Below are positions 36,656 to 45,249 of a DNA stretch of 64,000 bases, one piece after another. The DNA comes from Parabacteroides sp. ZJ-118 (GTDB lineage Bacteria; Bacteroidota; Bacteroidia; Bacteroidales; Tannerellaceae). The notes under the pieces are model-generated. The model did not search any database and had not been told where the DNA came from. It saw only the letters and a list, made by a program, of their open reading frames with translations. The translations under genes and the position numbers were made by a program. The DNA is taken from positions 62,001 through 126,000 of the forward strand of contig NZ_JAAKDT010000001.1 of assembly GCF_011038785.1 (NCBI RefSeq), given 5' to 3'. Every line of letters starts with the position of its first letter. The stretch's first letter is position 1.

Positions 36656-37162
36656 CTGCATCACGCAGACATCCGAATAACCATCCGGTGTCCGGATCCA
36701 GTCCTTAAGCGTCCCTGCCTCGACAAATCCCAGGCGGGTGAATAATCTCTTGCTAGGCTCGTTCGCCACGGGAATATGCGCGTAAAGCTGATGAAGTTTC
36801 AAGAACGTATAAGCGTATTCCATCAATAGCCTTAACGCTTCCGTGGCGAAGCCGCGTCCTTGATACTTCCGGTCCAGCATAATACCGCAAGCCGCCCGGT
36901 TCGGATGCGGCTCGAAGTCGAATAAGTCCGCGATCCCCACGGAAGTCTCCGTATCGCGTTCCTCGATCATGAAGCGAAGTTGGCGGGACTCATAGATACT
37001 CCGGTCGCTACCCGCTATATATTCCTTCAACAGATAACGGGAATAGGGAGCCAAGGTATTCCCTACCTCCCATAACTTCGGATCATTCTCCCAACGATAT
37101 AACAACTCCAGATCCTCCGGTTCCAACGCCCTCAAACGGACTCTATCACTCGACAACAACAT
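36647..37162 (-). CDS. GNAT-family N-acetyltransferase (RimJ/RimL type)
   Basis: The 171-residue protein has the order VRLRALEPEDLELLYRWEND, GIADLFDFEPHPNRAACGIM and the acetyl-CoA loop YQGRGFATEALRLLMEYAY, then NEPSKRLFTRLGFVEAG. These are features of RimJ/RimL-like acetyltransferases acting on amino groups of proteins or small molecules. The target is unknown. It is 17 bases downstream of the GT2 gene on the same strand. Confidence 0.9.
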   Translation of the reverse strand: MLLSSDRVRLRALEPEDLELLYRWENDPKLWEVGNTLAPYSRYLLKEYIAGSDRSIYESRQLRFMIEERDTETSVGIADLFDFEPHPNRAACGIMLDRKYQGRGFATEALRLLMEYAYTFLKLHQLYAHIPVANEPSKRLFTRLGFVEAGTLKDWIRTPDGYSDVCVMQLI

Positions 37163-37179
37163 ATCTACCCCAGGATTAC

Positions 37180-38346
37180 TTAAACAAGCCGACCACTCTT
37201 CTTCGTATATATATGGTAAACCGCTTTCTTGTTCGCGAGCCTGTCCATAAACAAGAGCATCTGCTCATAGCGCGCGTCGGGGAAGCAGAAAACGTAGTCC
37301 GTAAAGCCTTTCATCTGGTTCTTGCGGCAGATCGCATCCATCACACGCTCCACGTCCAAATCCCAGAGATTCACAAACTCCAGGCCCGGCATAGCTTTCA
37401 GGCAAACAGCCTTTATCTCCTCAAAATGCTCCTCCCTACACAAGATCAAAAGGCGGCGATGCTTAACCGCTCTAGCCTTCTTGCGCAGAGGTATGGAAAG
37501 CGTCGCCCAGCAAGCTTTCAGCAGGATCGCCAACCGGATCAGTATTCGCATCAGCCAACCGGATCCCGGATAATATTTCTTGTAGAAAATCAACATGGCG
37601 CCGTAAAAAGCCTTTATGTACCTCAAGTCGCCCTGCTTCGTGCTTTCCCCCTTATAATGCAGGATCCGTTCCGGCACGTACAAATTCTTGTAGCCCCCCA
37701 ACACGATCCGATAAGACAAATCGATATCCTCCCCATACATGAAGAACGACTCGTCCAACAGACCAACCTTATCCAACGCCTCATGGCGAAGCAACATGAA
37801 CGCGCCCGCCAGCACCTCCACTTCATGCGTCTGCTCTTTATCCAGATACGGCAGGCTATAACGTGCGAATGCCGGAGAGTTGGGAAACAGCTTTGAAAGA
37901 CCAAATATCTTGCAGAACGATACCCAAGGCGAAGGGAAAGCCCGTTTGCTCTCCGGCAAGAACACCCCGTGCCTGTTCAGCATCTTCACGCCGATGGCCC
38001 CGATCTCCGGATCCTCATCCATCTGGAAGCACAGGCTGCGGAGACTCTCCTCTCCCACCACGGTATCGGGATTCAGCAATAACACGTATTCCCCGGCGCA
38101 CTGGCGGATCGCCTGGTTATTGGCCTTGGCGAAACCGGGATTCTCCTTATTCTCGATGAAAACCACCTCCGGGAACTTAGGCCGGAGATATTCGACAGAT
38201 CCATCCGTCGAGTCATTATCCACCACGAACACCTCGGCATCCATCCCCGTCACGGCGGCACGGACAGCATAGAGGCATTGCTCCAGAAAATACTTCACGT
38301 TATAGTTAACGATGATAACGGACAACTTGGTCTCTTCGTAGGTCAT
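37180..38346 (-). CDS. Glycosyltransferase family 2
   Basis: The 388-residue protein opens LSVIIVNYNVKYFLEQCLYA, has VVDNDSTDGS and the DXD-like LLLNPDTVV, and later ESFFMYGEDIDLSYR, which mark the rhamnosyltransferase-like GT2 group. A hydrophobic stretch near 265-285 may bring it to the membrane, and a C-terminal extension of about 100 residues has no recognised fold. It transfers a sugar to a surface glycan, but no other glycan gene lies beside it. Confidence 0.88.
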   Translation of the reverse strand: MTYEETKLSVIIVNYNVKYFLEQCLYAVRAAVTGMDAEVFVVDNDSTDGSVEYLRPKFPEVVFIENKENPGFAKANNQAIRQCAGEYVLLLNPDTVVGEESLRSLCFQMDEDPEIGAIGVKMLNRHGVFLPESKRAFPSPWVSFCKIFGLSKLFPNSPAFARYSLPYLDKEQTHEVEVLAGAFMLLRHEALDKVGLLDESFFMYGEDIDLSYRIVLGGYKNLYVPERILHYKGESTKQGDLRYIKAFYGAMLIFYKKYYPGSGWLMRILIRLAILLKACWATLSIPLRKKARAVKHRRLLILCREEHFEEIKAVCLKAMPGLEFVNLWDLDVERVMDAICRKNQMKGFTDYVFCFPDARYEQMLLFMDRLANKKAVYHIYTKKSGRLV

Positions 38347-38394
38347 TCCGGATATGTATGAATTATAAATTACGCATTAAACAACTGTCAGCTA

Positions 38395-39009
38395 TCACGT
38401 CATCTTGAACTCGGTACGATTGACAATGGATCGCCCCAGGGTGATCTCGTCGGCATACTCGATCTCATCGCCGATAGATACGCCGCGCGCGATGACGCTG
38501 ATCCTCACATCGTAACCGGATAGCTTGCGGTAAATGAAAAAGTTAGTCGTATCGCCTTCCATGGTGGTGCTCAACGCCAAGATGATCTCTTTCACCTCAC
38601 CTTCAGCCACGCGTCGCACCAGACTGTCGATACGCAAGTCGCCCGGTCCGATACCATCCATGGGCGAGATGATCCCGCCCAACACATGGTATACGCCACC
38701 GAATTGCCCGGTATTCTCTATCGCCATCACCTCCTTGATATTCTCTACCACGCAAACCAAGGAATGGTCGCGGCCGGGGTTGGCGCAAATAGAGCAAACC
38801 TCATCATCGCATATATTATGGCAGACCTTGCAGTACTTCACGTCTCGACGAAGGGCGACCAAGGCCGCGGCGAAGTTTTCCGTATAGCCCATATCCCGGC
38901 GCAACATGTAAAGCGCCAGCCGGAGCGCGGTCTTCCGTCCCACTCCCGGCAGGGAAGCCAATTCATTCACGGCTTTTTCCAACAAGGCTGAAGGATATCT
39001 TTGATTCAT
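38395..39009 (-). CDS. recR: Recombination protein RecR
   Basis: The 204-residue protein has the helix-hairpin-helix [17 protein letters not shown], a zinc finger (Cys60, Cys63, Cys72, Cys75) and the Toprim segment [18 protein letters not shown]. RecR helps load RecA at gaps, together with RecO/RecF. Length is standard. It starts at ATG 39009 and probably forms its own transcript. Confidence 0.96.
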   Translation of the reverse strand: MNQRYPSALLEKAVNELASLPGVGRKTALRLALYMLRRDMGYTENFAAALVALRRDVKYCKVCHNICDDEVCSICANPGRDHSLVCVVENIKEVMAIENTGQFGGVYHVLGGIISPMDGIGPGDLRIDSLVRRVAEGEVKEIILALSTTMEGDTTNFFIYRKLSGYDVRISVIARGVSIGDEIEYADEITLGRSIVNRTEFKMT

Positions 39010-39189
39010 CTACTTTCTCCATTTACCGGCAAAAGTAGGAAGAATTTACGAATTAGTCATAGGACAACCCCTCCAAAAGCGAAATCATGCCCCAAAACGA
39101 CTTAGTAAATAGTTTCCAGCCTTCTTAAGCTTTTGTTAATACCCAGATGCCCCATTTTCATATCGCTTCTTTGATTCTTCCGAAGAATC

Positions 39190-39221
39190 TTTGCAGGTCT
39201 CGACCAAAAAACATAAATTTG
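39190..39221 (+). promoter_or_regulatory. Consensus Bacteroidota promoter in front of the OPT relic
   Basis: TTTG (39190-39193), a 20-base spacer and TAAATTTG (39214-39221) fit the -33/-7 consensus exactly. It points at the remnant at 39280 and, beyond it, at the SpoIID-domain gene at 39481. Confidence 0.7.
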
Positions 39222-39279
39222 TCATCCGGCACCCGTTTGGCGGGGCTATTACGAACACACTATCTAACATTTTATATCG

Positions 39280-39461
39280 TGAAACCAGAAAATGAAGAAA
39301 AGGTAACCGGGCTGCCAGAAAACGCCTACCAAGAATTAAAAGAAGGGGAAAGCTACGTATCCTTTCCCGGAGGCTACGGCAACCACGCAAGTACTCGTCT
39401 CTGGCGAGAAAGGCGGAAGCCAGGCGAGACCTTTGATTCCCTAAACGCGAGAAAAGAATAG
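39280..39461 (+). pseudogene. N-terminal relic of an OPT-family oligopeptide transporter
   Basis: The frame reads VKPENEEKVTGLPENAYQEL then KEGESYVSF, very like the cytoplasmic start of Bacteroidota OPT transporters (TGLPENAYRELKPGEEYVP pattern as I recall it). After about 28 residues similarity ends in an unrelated Gly/Arg-rich tail that stops at 39461. No membrane segment follows, so the transporter body is gone. The 470-base gap between recR and the SpoIID gene contains only this relic and its promoter. Confidence 0.55.
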
Positions 39462-39480
39462 AATAATAAGGAATAAGGAT

Positions 39481-40797
39481 ATGGAAACACCTGTAATCAA
39501 CGTGGGAATCATGACCTGCGAAGCGGTCTCGTTCGTTTTTAACGAAGCGTATATACATACGGAAACCGGCACGCCCGCCCTGGGCGAGCAACGCGCCCTC
39601 TGGGTAGACGGCAAGATCGTGTACAAGGGGAAGCTTTATCCGGAGCTGTTCTTCGAGCCGAGCGGCCCGGACTCCTCGTTCGACCTGAGGGCGGTTACGA
39701 TCGGCGTGGATTTTCACTGGCAACGCCAGGAGGATCAACGCTTCAAGGGGGCGTTGAACCTCGTGGCGACCGAAAAGGGGATCGTCACGATCAACCAAGT
39801 GGACGTGGAGGAATACCTTACCAGCGTAATCTCCTCGGAGATGAGCGCCAACGCCTCCAGAGAGTTGCTGAAAGCCCATGCCGTGATCTCGCGAAGCTGG
39901 CTCCTGGCCCAGGTCGAGAAGAATTTCAACCTGGGCGGATCGGCTACGCCCTATGAGAGTTGTTACCGCGACGACGAGACCTTGATCCGCTGGTACGACC
40001 GGGAGGACCATGAGCTGTTCGATGTCTGTGCCGACGATCATTGCCAGCGTTACCAAGGTATTACCCGGGCATCGAACCCGATAGTCAGGGAGGTGATCGA
40101 GGAGACCCGCGGGGAGGTATTGATGGATAACGACGGTACGATCTGCGACGCCCGCTTCTCGAAATGCTGCGGAGGCGTGACCGAGAAATTCGAGAATTGC
40201 TGGGAACCGGTTCCCCACGCCTATCTTACCGCCTTGAGAGACAGCGAGGCTCCCGCCTATCCCGACTTGACGGACGAGCGGGAAGCGGAACAATGGATAC
40301 GTACCTCGCCCGAGGCCTTCTGCAATACGACGGACCAAGAGATCCTGAGCCAAGTGTTGAACCGCTACGACCAGGAGACCGCGGATTTCTACCGTTGGAA
40401 AGTGGCATACACGCAAGCGGAACTGTCGGGGCTGGTCCGCCGGAAAACGGGTATCGACTTCGGGCCGATCATCGATCTCGTGCCGTTGGAGAGGGGTTCG
40501 TCGGGCCGCATCGCGAGACTCCGGATCGTAGGGGTACGCCGCTCGTTCACCATCGGCAAGGAGCTTGAGATACGCAGGACCCTGTCTGAGACGCATCTAT
40601 ACAGCTCGGCCTTTGTTGTCGACAAAGAGGACGTCCGCCTCGGTATTCCCTCCCGCTTCGTCTTGACAGGAGCCGGATGGGGACATGGCGTGGGGCTTTG
40701 CCAGATCGGGGCCGCCGTGATGGGGGCCAACGGCTATTCGTACCGGGAAATCCTCGCGCATTACTTCCCCGGAGCCTCTGTGGAGGAAAGGTATTGA
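39481..40797 (+). CDS. SpoIID/LytB-domain protein
   Basis: The 438-residue protein has the SpoIID domain: VEEYLTSVISSEMSANASRE, ALLKAHAVISRSW-like core, CCGGVTEKFENCW and, at the C-terminus, GAGWGHGVGLCQIGAAVMG. SpoIID of Bacillus is a peptidoglycan lytic transglycosylase; Bacteroidota homologues are not spore-related. No signal peptide is visible at this start, which is odd for a cell-wall enzyme. An antisense open frame of 486 codons covers it and is judged a shadow. Confidence 0.85.
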   Translation: METPVINVGIMTCEAVSFVFNEAYIHTETGTPALGEQRALWVDGKIVYKGKLYPELFFEPSGPDSSFDLRAVTIGVDFHWQRQEDQRFKGALNLVATEKGIVTINQVDVEEYLTSVISSEMSANASRELLKAHAVISRSWLLAQVEKNFNLGGSATPYESCYRDDETLIRWYDREDHELFDVCADDHCQRYQGITRASNPIVREVIEETRGEVLMDNDGTICDARFSKCCGGVTEKFENCWEPVPHAYLTALRDSEAPAYPDLTDEREAEQWIRTSPEAFCNTTDQEILSQVLNRYDQETADFYRWKVAYTQAELSGLVRRKTGIDFGPIIDLVPLERGSSGRIARLRIVGVRRSFTIGKELEIRRTLSETHLYSSAFVVDKEDVRLGIPSRFVLTGAGWGHGVGLCQIGAAVMGANGYSYREILAHYFPGASVEERY

Positions 40798-40809
40798 ACA
40801 AGAAAAAAA

Positions 40810-40840
40810 GGTCGCATCCTATCCGGATGACGACCCTTTT
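40810..40840 (+). terminator. Terminator after the SpoIID-domain gene
   Basis: GGTCGCATCC (40810-40819) pairs with GGATGACGACC (40825-40835), with one bulged base, followed by CTTTTCC; an A run precedes the stem. Confidence 0.7.
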
Positions 40841-40999
40841 CCGTTTAATGTTTACCTATTTCCCGGTTATGACAGACAACCGGTTCGCTTTCACTCTCAC
40901 GAGCTATCACTCGGGCGCGAAGGTAGGTCGAAGATTTAAAACGACCAAAAAGGATTCGATGAATCGTTTTTTTTTCTCGGCGATTCCCATTATTTTCTC

Positions 41000-41007
41000 T
41001 ACTTTTG
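41000..41007 (+). promoter_or_regulatory. -7 box of the symporter gene
   Basis: TACTTTTG matches TAnnTTTG 31 bases before ATG 41038. It rules out the in-frame TTG at 41005, which lies inside the box. A GATTC/GAATC hairpin with nine Ts (40953-40974) lies just upstream. Confidence 0.6.
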
Positions 41008-41037
41008 CCCCCGCTAACAGAAAGAAGTCAACCGTAT

Positions 41038-42495
41038 ATGAACAGCTCGATTATCCTTTTTATCATCGCCGCCTATTTCGCCGTCTTGCTGCTGATCGCG
41101 TGGATCACGGGGCGTAATAACAGCAACGAGGCCTTCTTCCTCGGGGAGCGGAAATCGCCTTGGTACATCGTCTCGATCGGCATGGTGGGCACCTCCTTGT
41201 CGGGGGTGACGTTCGTATCGGTACCCGGCATGGCGCGTACGATCGACATGACGTATATGCAGACGGTATGGGGCTTCTTCGTCGGATATATCGTCATCGC
41301 CCAGGTGTTGCTGCCGCTGTACTACAAGTTGCGGCTTACCTCCATCTACTCGTATCTGGAGGAGCGGATCGGGAGAAGGGGGTACAAGACCGGGGCCTCG
41401 TTCTTCTTGCTCTCGAAGAGCGTGGGGGCGGCCGCGCGCCTGTACCTGGTGGTCTTGATCTTGCAGACCTACGTGTTCGACGCCTGGGAGATCCCGTTCG
41501 CCGCGACCGCGCTCCTGAGCATCCTGCTGGTATGGCTGTACACGTTCCGGAGCGGCATCAAGACGATCATCTGGACCGATACGCTGCAGGCTTTCTGCCT
41601 CGTGGCGACGCTGGTGGTGATCATCTGGCAGGTGAAGGAGAAGCTGGGACTGGATTTCGGGGGGATGGCGCGGACGCTGGTGGAGAGCCCCCATTTCCGG
41701 ATCTTCGAGTTCGGCGATTGGCACAGCACGCAGAACTTCTTCAAGCAGTTCCTCAGCGGTATCTTCATCACGATCGTCATGACCGGGCTGGATCAGGACA
41801 TGATGCAGAAGAACCTCTCCTGCAAGAGCTTGAAGGACGCGCAGAAGAACATGTACGTGTATGGCTTCGCCTTCACGCCGGTCAACTTCCTGTTTCTCTC
41901 GCTGGGGGTACTGCTGCTGACGTTGGCGGCGCGGGAGGAGATCCCGTTGCCGGCCTTGGGCGACGACATCCTCCCGATGTTTTGCACCTCGGGGATCTTG
42001 GGCGAGAGCATCCTGGTCTTCTTCACGATCGGTATCATAGCGGCGGCTTTCAGCAGCGCCGACTCGGCGTTGACGGCGCTCACCACCTCTTTTTGCGTGG
42101 ACATCCTCGGCGTGCAGAGGGCGGAGGCGGGAAGGGCGAGGCGTATCCGCCTGACGGTACACGTGGCGATCTCTGTCTTGTTCGTCTGGATCATCCTGGC
42201 GTTCAAGGCCGTGAACAACCGGAGCGTTATCGACGCGATTTACCTGATCGCCTCGTACACGTACGGCCCGCTGCTGGGGCTGTTTGCCTTCGGGCTTTTC
42301 ACGAGGCGGAAACCCCGCGACAAATACGTGCCCTATATCTGCGTAGCCTCCCCGTTGATCTGCCTCGCCGCGGATTTCCTGGCGAGACAATACGCAGGCT
42401 ATACCTTCGGCTACGAGATGCTCATGGTAAACGGCGGCATCACGTTCGCCGGGTTGTGGGCCGCGTCCGCGGGTCTCACTTCACGACCGAAGTAG
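41038..42495 (+). CDS. Sodium:solute symporter (SSS family)
   Basis: The 485-residue protein has about 12-13 hydrophobic segments and the SSS-family pattern: [20 protein letters not shown] near residue 35, [10 protein letters not shown], and the [12 protein letters not shown] motif around 345. It imports an unknown solute using sodium. ATG 41038 follows the -7 box and precedes the first membrane helix. Codon use is strongly GC-ending, in contrast to genes before 39,000. The gene before it is spoIID-like and the next is engB, 22 bases downstream. Confidence 0.9.
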   Translation: MNSSIILFIIAAYFAVLLLIAWITGRNNSNEAFFLGERKSPWYIVSIGMVGTSLSGVTFVSVPGMARTIDMTYMQTVWGFFVGYIVIAQVLLPLYYKLRLTSIYSYLEERIGRRGYKTGASFFLLSKSVGAAARLYLVVLILQTYVFDAWEIPFAATALLSILLVWLYTFRSGIKTIIWTDTLQAFCLVATLVVIIWQVKEKLGLDFGGMARTLVESPHFRIFEFGDWHSTQNFFKQFLSGIFITIVMTGLDQDMMQKNLSCKSLKDAQKNMYVYGFAFTPVNFLFLSLGVLLLTLAAREEIPLPALGDDILPMFCTSGILGESILVFFTIGIIAAAFSSADSALTALTTSFCVDILGVQRAEAGRARRIRLTVHVAISVLFVWIILAFKAVNNRSVIDAIYLIASYTYGPLLGLFAFGLFTRRKPRDKYVPYICVASPLICLAADFLARQYAGYTFGYEMLMVNGGITFAGLWAASAGLTSRPK

Positions 42496-42517
42496 TCATT
42501 TATATAATTTATCACAG

Positions 42518-43120
42518 ATGGAAATTAAAAGCGCGACATTTGTTATCAGCAACACAGACGTGAGGAAATGCCCCGAGGGGAACCGGCCGGAGTATGCCTT
42601 CATCGGACGAAGCAACGTGGGCAAATCCTCCCTGATCAATATGCTCACCAACAAGAAGGGCCTGGCGATGACTTCGCAGACGCCGGGCAAGACTCTACTT
42701 ATCAACCACTTCCTAATCAACGACGAATGGTACTTGGTAGACCTCCCGGGGTATGGTTTCGCCCAGCGAGGCAAGGAGGGCCGGGAGCAGCTGAGACGTA
42801 TCATCGAGAGCTACATCCTCGGCCGGGAGCAGCTGACCAGCCTGTTCGTCCTCTTGGACTGCCGCCACGAGGCGCAGCGCATCGACCTGGAATTCATGGA
42901 ATGGCTGGGTGAGAACGGGATCCCTTTCGCGATCGTCTTCACGAAGATCGACAAGATCAGCAGGGGACGCTTGACGGAGAACCTGAAAGCCTATACGGAT
43001 AAACTGCTGGAGACGTGGGAGGAGCTTCCCCCGATCCTCGTCTCTTCCGCGGAGAAGCGACAGGGAAGGGAGGAGATCCTGGGCTACATCGAGTCGGTCA
43101 ACAACAGCTTGCGTCCTTGA
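42518..43120 (+). CDS. engB: Ribosome-biogenesis GTPase EngB/YsxC
   Basis: The 200-residue protein has G1 GRSNVGKSS (30-38), G3 [12 protein letters not shown]4 TKIDK and the G5-like SSAEK. YihA/YsxC GTPases act late in 50S subunit assembly and are essential in most bacteria. It is 22 bases after the symporter and 19 before the radical SAM gene, so the three may be co-transcribed. Confidence 0.95.
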   Translation: MEIKSATFVISNTDVRKCPEGNRPEYAFIGRSNVGKSSLINMLTNKKGLAMTSQTPGKTLLINHFLINDEWYLVDLPGYGFAQRGKEGREQLRRIIESYILGREQLTSLFVLLDCRHEAQRIDLEFMEWLGENGIPFAIVFTKIDKISRGRLTENLKAYTDKLLETWEELPPILVSSAEKRQGREEILGYIESVNNSLRP

Positions 43121-43139
43121 GAAACGGAGGTGAGGCGAT

Positions 43140-45020
43140 ATGGAACAGGCTTCGGTTCTTCTGGTTTTATCTCCGTTCACGCAGATCAATACGCCCTATC
43201 CCTCCACGGCCTACCTGAAGGGGTACCTGGAGAGCAAGGGGGTACACGCCGCGCAGGCCGACCTGGGTATCGAGACGATCTTGGCGCTGTTCTCCGAGCG
43301 GGGCCTCGGGGAGTTGTTCGACGAGATCGAGCGGCGGAAGGGGCGCTATCCGGCCAAGGTCCGGAGGATGCTGGCCGACCGCCGGCGGTATATCGACACG
43401 ATCGGCGCCGTCGTCGCTTTCCTGCAGGGAAAGAACGACACGCTCGCCTATCGCATCTGCGACCGGGCGTACCTCCCCGGGAGCGACCGCGGGAGCCGGG
43501 ACGAGGAGGAGCTGGAATGGGCGTTCGGCGCCGCGGGGCTGCGCGACAGGGCCCGTTATCTGGCGACCTCGTACCTGGAGGGGCTCTGCGACTTGATCCG
43601 GGAGACGATCGACCCGGATTTCGGCTTCAGCCGGTATGCCGAGCGGCTGGGGCGTTGCGCCTCCTCCTTCGACGAGATCGAGGAGGCCCTCCAAAGGCCC
43701 TCCGGCTTCATCGAGCGCCTGACCCGGCCGCTGCTGGAGAGGCACCTGGCCGAGAGCAGGCCGAAGGCGGTGGCTTTCAGCGTCCCCTTCCCGGGGAATC
43801 TATTCAGCGCCCTCAGGCTCGCCCGGTGGCTGCGGCAGACGCGCCCCGGCCTCCCGATCCTCATGGGCGGCGGTTTCGCGAACACGGAGCTGCGCTCCAT
43901 CGCGGATACGCGCTTCTTCAAATACATCGATTACCTCATGCTGGATGACGGCGAGGATCCGCTCTACCAACTGTTACGCTACCTGGAGGGGGCGATCCCC
44001 CGGGCGGAGCTGGTGCGCACCTTCTCGCTCGACGAGAGCGGCCGGCGGGTCGTTTATCAAGACAACCCCGCCCACCCCGCTTGCCGGCAGAGCGAGACGG
44101 GATTCCCGGACTACGGGGGATTGCCGCTGGACCGATACATCTCCGTCCTGGAAATGGCCAACCCGACGCACCGGCTCTGGAGCGATGGCCGCTGGAACAA
44201 ACTGACCCTGGCGCACGGTTGCTACTGGGGGAAATGCGCCTTCTGCGACGGCTCGCTGGATTACATCAAGCGCTACGAGCCGAACAAGGCCCGGACGGTG
44301 GTGGACCGCATGGAGCGCCTGATCGGGCAGACCGGCGAGATCGGCTTCCATTTCGTGGACGAGGCCGCCCCGCCCGCCTTGCTGCGGGAGATGGCGCTGG
44401 AGATCCTCCGCCGGGGGCTGACCGTCGTGTGGTGGGGGAATATCCGTTTCGAGAAAAGCTATACCCGCGAGCTGTGCGAGCTGCTCCAGCGAAGCGGTTG
44501 CGTCGCCGTATCGGGCGGCCTGGAGGTAGCCTCTCCCCGGCTTCTCAAGCTGATCAACAAAGGGGTGACGGTGGCGCAGGTGGCGCGGGTCGCCCACCAT
44601 TTCACCGCGGCGGGGATCCGGGTTCACGCCTATTTGATGTATGGCCTCCCGACCCAGACCGCGCAAGAGACCATCGATTCCTTGGAGACGGTCCGGCAGA
44701 TGTTCGAGCTGGGGCTGATCCAATCCGGGTTCTGGCATCGCTTCGCCCTGACGGCGCATAGCCCCGCGGGGGCGCGCCCCGCCGCGTACGGTTGCCGCGT
44801 CACGGAGCCTCCCTTTGGGGGATTCGCCCGCAATGACCTGCGGTTCGAGGCGCTTTCCGGCTGCGATCCGGAGCTTTTCAGCGAGGGGCTCCGCGTCTCC
44901 CTCTACAATTACATGAACGGGACGGGGTTCGACTTGCCTTTGCAGAGATGGTTCGGCGGCCTGAAAGTGCCGCGCACCACCCTGCCGCCGAATTATATCG
45001 AGAAAATCTTGCTTGAATAG
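43140..45020 (+). CDS. B12-binding-type radical SAM protein with CX4CX2C cysteines
   Basis: The 626-residue protein has an N-terminal region resembling a cobalamin-binding Rossmann domain (PYPSTAYLKGYLESKG, FSVPFPGNLFSALRLARWL, LPILMGGGFANTELRS), then a radical SAM barrel. The cluster cysteines are Cys361, Cys366 and Cys369 in HGCYWGKCAFC, one residue wider than the canonical CX3CX2C. The barrel continues with FHFVDEAAPP, VWWGNIRFE and YLMYGLPTQT. No DXHXXG cobalamin motif was seen, so B12 use is uncertain. Base composition is very GC-rich. The substrate is unknown. Confidence 0.85.
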   Translation: MEQASVLLVLSPFTQINTPYPSTAYLKGYLESKGVHAAQADLGIETILALFSERGLGELFDEIERRKGRYPAKVRRMLADRRRYIDTIGAVVAFLQGKNDTLAYRICDRAYLPGSDRGSRDEEELEWAFGAAGLRDRARYLATSYLEGLCDLIRETIDPDFGFSRYAERLGRCASSFDEIEEALQRPSGFIERLTRPLLERHLAESRPKAVAFSVPFPGNLFSALRLARWLRQTRPGLPILMGGGFANTELRSIADTRFFKYIDYLMLDDGEDPLYQLLRYLEGAIPRAELVRTFSLDESGRRVVYQDNPAHPACRQSETGFPDYGGLPLDRYISVLEMANPTHRLWSDGRWNKLTLAHGCYWGKCAFCDGSLDYIKRYEPNKARTVVDRMERLIGQTGEIGFHFVDEAAPPALLREMALEILRRGLTVVWWGNIRFEKSYTRELCELLQRSGCVAVSGGLEVASPRLLKLINKGVTVAQVARVAHHFTAAGIRVHAYLMYGLPTQTAQETIDSLETVRQMFELGLIQSGFWHRFALTAHSPAGARPAAYGCRVTEPPFGGFARNDLRFEALSGCDPELFSEGLRVSLYNYMNGTGFDLPLQRWFGGLKVPRTTLPPNYIEKILLE

Positions 45021-45023
45021 CCT

Positions 45024-45187
45024 CAGCGGACGCCGCTGAAGCTGTTCAAGCACTCGGACGATCCCAGCGGACGCCGCTGAAGCTGTTCAAGCACTCGGAC
45101 GATCCCAGCGGACGCCGCTGAAGCTGTTCAAGCACTCGGACGATCCCAGCGGACGCCGCCGGGCCGGTTCAAGCGCTCGGCGGATCC
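45024..45187 (+). repeat. 41-bp tandem repeat, three perfect copies and one degenerate copy
   Basis: Copies begin with CAGCGGACGCCGCTG at 45024, 45065, 45106 and 45147, exactly 41 bases apart. The first three are identical; the fourth diverges after CAGCGGACGCCGC. Each unit starts with a small hairpin, CAGCGG-ACG-CCGCTG. The array begins three bases after the radical SAM stop and merges into the terminator at 45162. Confidence 0.93.
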
Positions 45188-45199
45188 GGCCATTTTTTT
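45162..45199 (+). terminator. Terminator in the last repeat copy
   Basis: GGCCGG (45162-45167) pairs with CCGGCC (45186-45191) followed by ATTTTTTT. It sits inside the degenerate fourth copy of the tandem repeat. Confidence 0.75.
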
Positions 45200-45249
45200 A
45201 ATTGCTTTGTTTTCCCTATTTTCGCGCTTCCTAAACAAAAAAAACGCGT

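Noticed and set aside
39136-40596. 486-codon minus-strand open frame opposite the SpoIID-domain gene
   Set aside because: Arg/Leu/Gly-rich composition without a family match; it is the shadow of a GC-rich plus-strand gene with convincing motifs.
41014-42390. 458-codon minus-strand frame and a 467-codon plus-strand frame (41160-42563) over the symporter
   Set aside because: Both are low-complexity shadows caused by GC-ending codons; the symporter frame has membrane helices and family motifs.
43974-45053. 359-codon minus-strand frame opposite the radical SAM gene
   Set aside because: Same shadow effect; no recognisable protein features.
45024-45187. CRISPR-like array
   Set aside because: Units are contiguous 41-bp tandem copies without variable spacers, and no cas genes are near.
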